Below are positions 1 to 4,960 of a stretch of 5,611 bases of DNA, piece after piece (position 1 is the first letter of the stretch; the number at the start of each line of letters is the position of its first letter). The notes under the pieces were generated by a model, which was given only the letters and a program-made list of their open reading frames with translations, had not been told where the DNA came from and searched no databases. The translations under genes were made by a program, and so were the position numbers. The stretch spans positions 1 through 5,611 of the forward strand of contig JASLIW010000030.1 of assembly GCA_030152865.1 (NCBI GenBank), in the 5' to 3' direction. This stretch comes from Bacteroides sp. GTDB lineage: Bacteria; Bacteroidota; Bacteroidia; Bacteroidales; Bacteroidaceae.

Positions 1-34
1 TGTTTTATTTGTTTAGAGTATAAAGAGAACAATA

Positions 35-484
35 ATGATGTGTACCAACGAATCTATTGAAAAAAGACTGGAAGAGCGTAATATACGTCCTACTGCTATG
101 CGTGTGCTGATCTTGCGGGAGATTTTATCTATGGAAGATCACTTAGCGTTTACGTTATTAGAACTAGAAGATAGACTGGATACGGTGGATAAGTCGACAC
201 TTTATCGAACCATTAACCACTTCCACGAAAAGCTCCTGATTCACAGTATTGATGATGGCTCTGGCTCTATAAAATATTCTTTGTGCAGGAGAGGTTGTGA
301 TTGCTCGCTAACAGATTCGCACATCCACTTTTCCTGTACACACTGTCAGCGTACTTTTTGTCTAGAAGGCTTGGCTATTCCTCAAATATCACTGCCTGAG
401 GGCTTTCACTATGAAAGTGCAAATTTTGTTTTCAAAGGCCTGTGTAAGGATTGCTCCAGAAAGACTGAGAAACATTGCAACTGA
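35..484 (+). CDS. Fur-family metal-responsive repressor, probably Zur-like
   Basis: This is a 149-residue protein of normal length for the Fur family: a cytoplasmic dimeric DNA-binding repressor that senses a divalent metal. The winged-helix domain covers about residues 5-80, with recognition helix DKSTLYRTINHF (52-63). The dimerisation domain carries the structural zinc pairs CTHC (101-104) and CKDC (137-140). H36, H96 and H98 match the family's sensor histidines. The segment YSLC (C84) resembles the YVLC of E. coli Zur, whose cysteine binds regulatory zinc, and two more cysteines (C88, C90) follow. This points to zinc or another thiophilic metal rather than iron. A heavy-metal exporter gene follows 56 bp downstream on the same strand. 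Two ATGs are adjacent (35 and 38); an AAAGAG stretch at 22-27 could serve as a weak ribosome-binding site. The family is certain; the metal is inferred. Confidence 0.93.
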   Translation: MMCTNESIEKRLEERNIRPTAMRVLILREILSMEDHLAFTLLELEDRLDTVDKSTLYRTINHFHEKLLIHSIDDGSGSIKYSLCRRGCDCSLTDSHIHFSCTHCQRTFCLEGLAIPQISLPEGFHYESANFVFKGLCKDCSRKTEKHCN

Positions 485-490
485 GTTGCA
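476..490. promoter_or_regulatory. Candidate Fur/Zur-type operator, 7-1-7 inverted repeat
   Basis: TGCAACT-G-AGTTGCA is a perfect 7-bp inverted repeat around one central base. This is the geometry of known Fur-family boxes (Fur, PerR and Zur 7-1-7 motifs). It covers the stop codon of the Fur-family gene (482-484) and lies 50 bp before the ATPase start. TGTATTTG at 495-502 matches the Bacteroidota -7 element TAnnTTTG except for its second base. If that is the promoter, the repeat would lie between the -33 and -7 regions, where a bound repressor would block polymerase. No clear -33 element was found. The operator role is inferred; the symmetry is seen directly. Confidence 0.5.
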
Positions 491-540
491 TCAGTGTATT
501 TGTACCTTTGATGTAGTTCATTAAGATTACTTTATGTTTA

Positions 541-2520
541 ATGATTGTAACTATGTCAAAAAATACACCTATCGATATGCCTGTCAAAGAGGCTAGTACT
601 TGTGCCACAGGAGCTACTTGTTCCTGCTCGCATGAACATACGCACTCCACCACACTCAGTCATAAACAAGTGCTCAGCATTGCAGTTAGTACACTGCTTT
701 TAGTCTTAGGGATGATGGGTACTTACACCTCTTTGGGAGAATTTATTCCCTCCTACCTACTTGTTGTTATTTATGCCTTGGCTTATATTCCTGTAGCTTA
801 TCCGGTTTTAAAAGAAGCCTACGAGGCTGTAGTACATAGTCATGACTTTTTCAATGAGTTTTCCTTAATGAGTATTGCCACTTTGGGAGCTTTTGCCATA
901 GGCGAATACCCCGAAGCAGTAGCTGTTATGTTGCTTTACTCTATAGGGGAATTCTTTCAAGCTAGGGCTGTAGGTAAAGCCACTCAAAATATTGAATCTT
1001 TATTGGATGTGAGAGTCGAAGAAGCTCGTGTTGTTACAGATGCAGGGGTAAAGGTTATTCCCTCGGAACAAGTGAGTATAGGAAGCAGACTACAAGTGAG
1101 AGTAGGAGACAAACTTCCCGTTGATGGTGTCTTACTAAGTGAGAAGTCTAGCTTTAATACAGTGGCTCTAACCGGTGAGAGTGTGCCACGTACGCTTTAT
1201 AAGGGTGAGTCCGTATTGGCTGGGATGATTAACTTAAGTGGTGTTATAGAGGTAGAAACGACTAAAGAGTACAAAGATAGTGCGCTATCTAAAATCTTGG
1301 ACCTGGTTGAACATGCTACTGATAAAAAAGCCAAGACTGAGCTTATGGTGCGCAAGTGGGCTCGTTGGTATACACCTGCAGTATTTGGTTTGGCCATGTT
1401 GGTGGTACTTCTACCAGCACTCTTTGTGGTAGATTATGTCTTTAGCGATTGGCTCTATAGAGCCCTTGTGTTTTTAGTTATTTCTTGTCCGTGTGCAATT
1501 GTTATCTCTATACCCTTAAGCTATTTTGGAGGGATCGGTGCAGCCTCTCGACACGGTATTCTATTTAAAGGAGCCAACTACCTAGATATAATGCAGCGCG
1601 TAAATACAGTGGTGTTGGATAAAACAGGAACCCTAACAGCGGGTGTGTTTGATGTGCAGAAGGTGGAAATGAAAACAAATAAAGAAGAGCTTTTAGACCT
1701 GCTTAGTGCCCTAGAAACTCACTCATCTCACCCCATAGCACAAGCCATCTTAAAGTATCACCCTGCTCAAGAGCATATCGTAGCTCAGCTTAGTCAGGTA
1801 AGTGAGTTGGCAGGACGTGGAATGCGCTGTCTTTATAAAGAAAAAGTAGTTTTAGTGGGTAATGCTAAATTACTGAATGAACATCAAGTTTCATTTGACT
1901 CTCCTTTTGCTCAAGAGATGGGAACTACCATACTTATGGCTTATGATGGAACTTATCAAGGTGCTATCTTAATAGCAGATCAAATAAAAGCAGACTCTAA
2001 AGAAGCCATTCAAGAGTTGCATAATTTAGGCATAGATGAAGTGGTTTTATTAAGTGGTGATAATACACTTACCACTCAGTATGTTGGTAGAGAAGTGGGA
2101 GTGAACCAAGCGATCGGCGATTTACTACCAGATGAAAAGCTAGCACATATTGAGCAGCTTCAAAAAGAGCAGGCTAAGGTAATCTGTTTTGTTGGAGATG
2201 GTATTAATGATGCACCCTCACTGGCTCTAAGTGATGTAGGGGTAGCTATGGGTGCTATGGGTGCAGACATGGCCATCGAAGTGGCAGATGTTGTTATTCA
2301 GACAGACCAACTGTCCAAGCTGCCACAAGCAAAAAAAATAGCCAAAGCTACTCGGAACATCGTGTTTCAGAATATAGCTTTAGCTATTGGTGTAAAAGTT
2401 TTTGTTTTATTGTTAGGAGCTATGGGTATAGCCACTATGTGGGAAGCAGTTTTAGCTGATGTAGGTGTTACACTCTTAGCTGTTCTAAATGCGATACGCA
2501 TTTTGTATCAGAAGTATTAA
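541..2520 (+). CDS. zntA: Zinc/cadmium/lead-exporting P1B-type ATPase (ZntA/CadA family)
   Basis: This inner-membrane pump uses ATP to export soft divalent metals. All core motifs are present: actuator TGES (211-214), the transmembrane metal site CPC (316-318), phosphorylation site DKTGT (D360), the HP pair in the nucleotide-binding domain (397-398) and hinge GDGINDAP (552-559). K619 and D640 in the last two membrane segments are 21 residues apart, as are K693 and D714 of E. coli ZntA. This supports the Zn/Cd/Pb subgroup over copper. About eight membrane segments are visible, near residues 43-64, 70-92, 107-137 (two), 278-299, 305-330, 606-628 and 634-655. At 659 residues it is shorter than E. 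coli ZntA (732) because it has no HMA domain. The N-terminus instead has C21, C27, C29, H31, H33 and H35. ATG 553 is an alternative start; neither has a clear Shine-Dalgarno. Probably coregulated with the upstream Fur-type gene. Confidence 0.95.
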   Translation: MIVTMSKNTPIDMPVKEASTCATGATCSCSHEHTHSTTLSHKQVLSIAVSTLLLVLGMMGTYTSLGEFIPSYLLVVIYALAYIPVAYPVLKEAYEAVVHSHDFFNEFSLMSIATLGAFAIGEYPEAVAVMLLYSIGEFFQARAVGKATQNIESLLDVRVEEARVVTDAGVKVIPSEQVSIGSRLQVRVGDKLPVDGVLLSEKSSFNTVALTGESVPRTLYKGESVLAGMINLSGVIEVETTKEYKDSALSKILDLVEHATDKKAKTELMVRKWARWYTPAVFGLAMLVVLLPALFVVDYVFSDWLYRALVFLVISCPCAIVISIPLSYFGGIGAASRHGILFKGANYLDIMQRVNTVVLDKTGTLTAGVFDVQKVEMKTNKEELLDLLSALETHSSHPIAQAILKYHPAQEHIVAQLSQVSELAGRGMRCLYKEKVVLVGNAKLLNEHQVSFDSPFAQEMGTTILMAYDGTYQGAILIADQIKADSKEAIQELHNLGIDEVVLLSGDNTLTTQYVGREVGVNQAIGDLLPDEKLAHIEQLQKEQAKVICFVGDGINDAPSLALSDVGVAMGAMGADMAIEVADVVIQTDQLSKLPQAKKIAKATRNIVFQNIALAIGVKVFVLLLGAMGIATMWEAVLADVGVTLLAVLNAIRILYQKY

Positions 2521-2915
2521 GGCAGAACTTCCCAAAAGCTACGTGGCAAATACACATTAGGTAGCTCAGTAGCTTCTCTAAAAAGAGGAGCTATTTCTTT
2601 AGGTGTAAAGCCTGCTATACCACAACCAATAGGGGTTACTAGAAACTTCAAATCTGGATGACTTTTAGCAAAAGCTATGAATTTGTCGATATAAGGTTTT
2701 ACTGTTTCTATTTCTCCTTGCATGGTAGGTATGGCGTAAGATTGACCTTGGAGCCCTTCGCCTTGTCCCCAGACAGCTCCCCACTTGTTATGGGCTACAT
2801 TTGCAGCACCTCCAACATGTAGGCCTGGTAAATTACTCCCAAAAACAAAAATTTCATTTTCCTCCAAACTTGTAATGTATTTTGGAGTCACTCTCTTTGC
2901 TAATTCTAATTCCAT
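2517..2915 (-). CDS. Small macro-domain-like protein (A1S_2505 phage non-structural-like family)
   Basis: This 132-residue protein appears complete. It has glycine-rich motifs VFGSN (24-28), GLHVGGAA (31-38), a GQGEGLQGQSYAIPT stretch (about 50-63) and TPIGCGIAGF (94-103). I recognise this pattern from short proteins of Bacteroidota and phages named after Acinetobacter A1S_2505. The layout recalls macro-like ADP-ribose-binding folds: a buried strand ending in GSN, a glycine loop, then a late G-x-G-x-x-G-like loop. A nucleotide or ADP-ribose ligand is therefore plausible but unproven. There is no signal peptide or membrane segment. The gene converges on the ATPase gene, and the two stop codons overlap in TTAA (2517-2520). 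The start ATG at 2915 is the first that gives the full domain. Despite the family name, no other phage gene is nearby. Confidence 0.8.
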   Translation of the reverse strand: MELELAKRVTPKYITSLEENEIFVFGSNLPGLHVGGAANVAHNKWGAVWGQGEGLQGQSYAIPTMQGEIETVKPYIDKFIAFAKSHPDLKFLVTPIGCGIAGFTPKEIAPLFREATELPNVYLPRSFWEVLP

Positions 2916-3108
2916 AAGTTAAATGTTGGTTATATCCTAAATATAGCAATAATTTGTGAGATATTAAAATGAATCATTTTGCAGGGGACAACTAAGTTTC
3001 TTATCTTAAAGAAATTACTTCAATAAAACGTACGGACTCTCTTCTAGAAATCCGTGACAGAGGCTTGGTTTAACTACTACACCTGAGGTGTGTGATAAAG
3101 TGTATAAA
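2916..3108. other. Divergent intergenic region with weak promoter signals
   Basis: This 193-bp AT-rich gap separates the divergent macro-like and DUF169 genes. On the - strand, TATATTTA (about 36-29 bases before the 2915 start) matches seven of eight positions of the -7 element TAnnTTTG, with no convincing -33 box. On the + strand no clear promoter was found. Small symmetries are present: ACGGA (3032-3036) with TCCGT (3051-3055) around the palindrome TTCTAGAA (3042-3049), and TTTCTT/AAGAAA near 2998-3014. They may be operator-like or chance. No ORF or RNA gene was recognised. Confidence 0.4.
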
Positions 3109-3846
3109 ATGAATGTACAACAATTTATTTCTAATTATCAAGAAGCATTTGGGGGTCAGACAGAGCTACCCCTAGTCTTTTGGTATTCTGATGAGCCATT
3201 TGGTTCAGTAAGCAAAATTAATGGCTGTCTATTTAAGGGGTTTAAAGCTGTACGAGCTGGGTCTCCTATCAGCTTGAATGAAGAACTTATTGGCTGTGCA
3301 GGAGGTAAGCTTTATACTGGTTATGGACCAATGAGTGATTACATCCCTAACTTTGTATCATTGAAAGAGAAGTATAAGCAAACCCCTGAAATGGTCTTAG
3401 ACTATATTAGAGACTTAAATATCCCCAAAGCCCCGAAGCAATTCCTTAATTTTGCCCGCATAGATCAGGTGGAGTCTTTTGACAAGATAGAGGGTGTTTT
3501 GTTTTTAGCCACTGCTGATGTGTTGGCAGGACTTACAACTTGGGCCTATTTTGATAATAATAGAGAGGATGCAGTTTCAGCTATCTTTGGTTCGGGCTGT
3601 TCTGCAATAGTGACACGTGCTGTAGTCGAAAATCAGTTGGAGGGGAGACGTACTTTCTTAGGGCTATTTGACCCTTCAGCACGTCCTTATTTTGAGTCCA
3701 ATCTGCTTAGTTTTGTCATCCCAATGTTCCGTTTCAAAGAGATGTACCATACGATGCGTAGTTCTTGTTTATTTGATACTCGAGCCTGGGGTAAGATAAG
3801 AGAGAGAATAGAAGAAGAAGATCTCATTAAGAAAAAAAGAGTGTAG
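3109..3846 (+). CDS. DUF169-family protein of unknown function
   Basis: This 245-residue protein belongs to the DUF169 family (COG2043), conserved in archaea and anaerobic bacteria and with no firmly established reaction that I know of. It opens with MNVQQFISNYQEAF and ELPLVFWYSDEP (19-30), then GC (C40) and the segment LIGCAGGKLYTGYGP (60-74, C63). The late motif AIFGSGCSAIVT (158-169) contains C164; another cysteine is C220. The recurring cysteines could bind metal or a cofactor, but that is conjecture. The C-terminus is charged (RERIEEEDLIKKKRV). There is no signal peptide or membrane helix. I chose ATG 3109 over in-frame GTG 3088 because family members usually begin just before the first helix and neither has a strong ribosome-binding site. 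The gene converges on ribB, whose terminator overlaps its last codons. Confidence 0.85.
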   Translation: MNVQQFISNYQEAFGGQTELPLVFWYSDEPFGSVSKINGCLFKGFKAVRAGSPISLNEELIGCAGGKLYTGYGPMSDYIPNFVSLKEKYKQTPEMVLDYIRDLNIPKAPKQFLNFARIDQVESFDKIEGVLFLATADVLAGLTTWAYFDNNREDAVSAIFGSGCSAIVTRAVVENQLEGRRTFLGLFDPSARPYFESNLLSFVIPMFRFKEMYHTMRSSCLFDTRAWGKIRERIEEEDLIKKKRV

Positions 3847-3866
3847 ATTCACATCTCTACACTCTT
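3832..3866 (-). terminator. Intrinsic terminator of ribB
   Basis: Read on the - strand, a perfect 11-bp stem, AAGAGTGTAGA (3866-3856) with TCTACACTCTT (3847-3837), encloses an 8-base loop and leads directly into a T tract (3836-3832; seven T in total from 3838). It begins 14 bp after the ribB stop codon. This is the classical rho-independent form in the ribB direction. In the + direction the stem has no T tract after it, so it is a poorer terminator for the DUF169 gene. The stem and T tract lie over the final codons and stop of that gene. Confidence 0.9.
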
Positions 3867-3880
3867 CAGCTGCTACTTTA

Positions 3881-4525
3881 TTAGCAATTGTTTTCTTTTC
3901 TGTATTGATAAATGTCCTCGATAGTGAGTACAGGCATTTGATGTTTGATCCCAAACTCGATAACTTCAGGAAGTCTAGCCATCGTTCCGTCCTCGTTGGT
4001 CAACTCACAGAGTACAGCTGAATCTCCCAATCCTGCAATAGAAACAATGTCAATACTTCCCTCTGTATGACCTCTTCTGTCAAAGACACCATTTTCTGCT
4101 GCTTTCAGGGGGAAAACATGTCCTGGATGAACCAAGTCTTCGGGTTGAGCATCTGCAGCAGCTGCTGTTTTGATGGTTGTTACCCGATCAGCTGCCGAAA
4201 CTCCTGTTGTAACACCCTCTTTAGCTTCGATACTGATGGTAAAGGCAGTTTGATTTTTGCATGTGTTATGTGTTACCATAGGTCTAAGGCCTAGTTCTTC
4301 ACACTTATAGGGCTTAAAGCATACACAAACAATACCACTACATGCACGGATGAGCTGAGCCATATTAGCTACAGTCAAGTTGGCTGTTGGGAAAATAATA
4401 TCCCCTTCATTTTCTCGGTTTTCATCATCAACCAATAAGATACCTCTCCCTTCTTGTAGGGCTAGAACAGCAGCTTGAATGCGCTCTTCATAAGTTTTTC
4501 CAAATAAATGAATAGATTTGTTCAT
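3881..4525 (-). CDS. ribB: 3,4-dihydroxy-2-butanone 4-phosphate synthase
   Basis: RibB converts ribulose 5-phosphate to 3,4-dihydroxy-2-butanone 4-phosphate plus formate, supplying the four-carbon unit of riboflavin. The 214-residue protein aligns from end to end with E. coli RibB (217 residues), with nearly identical numbering. Visible features are the acidic loop DDENRENEGD (33-42, with E38 as a Mg ligand), EGVTTGVSAADR (103-114), HPGHVFPL (133-140), RRGHTEGSID (150-159, with Mg ligand H153) and CELTNEDGTMARLPE (173-187, with E174). The chain ends shortly after the synthase domain. No GTP cyclohydrolase II domain is fused, unlike the RibBA proteins common in bacteria, so that activity must be encoded elsewhere. 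It appears to be its own transcription unit: FMN riboswitch upstream and intrinsic terminator 14 bp downstream. GAGG sits only two bases before the ATG. Confidence 0.97.
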   Translation of the reverse strand: MNKSIHLFGKTYEERIQAAVLALQEGRGILLVDDENRENEGDIIFPTANLTVANMAQLIRACSGIVCVCFKPYKCEELGLRPMVTHNTCKNQTAFTISIEAKEGVTTGVSAADRVTTIKTAAAADAQPEDLVHPGHVFPLKAAENGVFDRRGHTEGSIDIVSIAGLGDSAVLCELTNEDGTMARLPEVIEFGIKHQMPVLTIEDIYQYRKENNC

Positions 4526-4577
4526 TACCTCGTAATTTAGTTTTGAATTAAATTAAATGACTTGAGTCGAGATAATG
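4523..4577 (-). promoter_or_regulatory. Candidate riboswitch expression platform sequestering the ribB start
   Basis: On the - strand, CATTATCTCG (4577-4568) can pair with CGAGGTAATG (4532-4523). That gives ten consecutive pairs, one of them a G-U wobble, around a 35-base AT-rich loop. The downstream arm contains the GAGG ribosome-binding candidate and the whole ribB ATG, so the helix would block initiation. The hexamer CGAGGT recurs at the aptamer's 5' side (- strand 4760-4755) and can pair with the same ATCTCG segment (4573-4568), giving a mutually exclusive alternative. No intrinsic terminator was seen between aptamer and gene, which favours translational control. Pairing was read by eye; the switching mechanism is inferred. 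Confidence 0.6.
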
Positions 4578-4637
4578 GGAGCTAGAAAGGCACAGAAAGG
4601 ACTTGACATGCAAAGCACGGTATGTCTCATTCAGTTT

Positions 4638-4767
4638 GATTCTGCTTCCATCCGGACTATACCGTCGGTTATGGAGTTGCACCATATCAGTTCTCATAGT
4701 GTACTTCACAATGAGAAGTTGTGGACTTTTACCACCGGGAGGGAGTTTCACCCAACCTCGAAGAATC
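4638..4767 (-). promoter_or_regulatory. FMN riboswitch (RFN element) aptamer
   Basis: The - strand carries the conserved RFN blocks in order. The 5' part reads GGTTGGGTGAAACTCCC then CCGGTGGT, and the 3' part reads ACCGACGGTATAGTCCGGA followed by TGGAAG. The ends close as P1, GATTCT (4767-4762) with AGAATC (4643-4638). Between the blocks is the variable hairpin, whose arms TTCTCAT and ATGAGAA carry an inner GTG/CAC, and the helix TATGG/CCATA. The element binds flavin mononucleotide and in bacteria normally lowers expression of riboflavin genes when FMN is abundant. Its position about 110 bp before ribB fits this. Short ORFs across this stretch are not genes. Confidence 0.96.
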
Positions 4768-4771
4768 ATTA

Positions 4772-4779
4772 CAAATATA
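4772..4779 (-). promoter_or_regulatory. Bacteroidota-type -7 promoter element for the ribB leader
   Basis: TATATTTG on the - strand is an exact match to the Bacteroidota -7 consensus TAnnTTTG. Transcription would start a few bases downstream, essentially at the first base of riboswitch helix P1 (4767), so the aptamer would sit at the very 5' end of the mRNA. No good -33 TTTG was found at the usual spacing of about 19-21 bp. That may be acceptable for a regulated or moderately weak promoter. Confidence 0.65.
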
Positions 4780-4960
4780 GTTTAATTAATTGAGAGAAGT
4801 TCTACTATTCGATAATAAAATTTGGGATGCTACCCCTATCTTATTTGTGTTTGGATGGTGTAGAAATGAGACCTTGCCTAAATATATTTGTACCCTGACC
4901 TTTGCTACCTCCTTCAGGGTGAGATGAGCTTAAGGTCAGGGTGCTATTTAATAGGGTGTA
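4780..4960. other. Intergenic region between EEP gene and ribB leader
   Basis: This stretch separates the EEP gene stop from the ribB promoter, both on the - strand. It contains no credible coding frame. Its notable contents are the 11-bp inverted repeat at 4892-4942 and TATATTTG at 4883-4890 on the + strand, an exact match to the -7 promoter consensus that points toward the repeat. The remaining sequence is AT-rich and without recognised elements. Confidence 0.5.
4892..4942. repeat. 11-bp perfect inverted repeat with an alternative arm
   Basis: ACCCTGACCTT (4892-4902) and AAGGTCAGGGT (4932-4942) are exact reverse complements separated by 29 bases. Inside the spacer, TCAGGGT (4914-4920) duplicates the end of the distal arm and could pair with ACCCTGA (4892-4898) instead, so two exclusive hairpins are possible. 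It lies 18 bp past the stop of the EEP gene and could be its 3' end structure. Neither side has a proper T tract, so it is not called a terminator. Function is unknown. Confidence 0.75.

Noticed and set aside
4..11. TTTATTTG as a possible -7 element for the Fur-type gene
   Set aside because: It misses the key A at the second position, and the upstream sequence that would hold the -33 box is outside the window.
489..513. CATCA/TGATG inverted repeat before the ATPase gene
   Set aside because: Five-base arms with a 15-base spacer are expected by chance; the adjacent 7-1-7 palindrome is far stronger.
432..653. Open frame on the - strand across the end of the regulator gene and the start of the ATPase gene
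   Set aside because: It runs opposite two confident genes, has no family resemblance, and contains the reverse of the ATPase Cys/His cluster.
3088..3108. GTG-initiated seven-residue extension of the DUF169 protein
   Set aside because: The extension is not expected in the family, and ATG 3109 directly precedes the conserved first helix.
4067..4294. 75-codon cysteine-rich open frame on the + strand
   Set aside because: It lies opposite the catalytic core of ribB; the cysteines arise from reading Ala- and Thr-rich codons on the other strand.
4605..4626. GACAT/ATGTC hairpin in the ribB leader as a possible terminator
   Set aside because: The stem is only five pairs with an unpaired interior and no T tract follows in the ribB direction.
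4674..4680. A second AGTTGCA resembling half of the candidate Zur operator
   Set aside because: It is part of a helix and loop of the FMN aptamer and lacks the partner half.
4548..4793. Several overlapping short open frames on both strands
   Set aside because: They lie in the FMN riboswitch and ribB leader; the conserved RNA fully explains the sequence and the peptides resemble nothing known.
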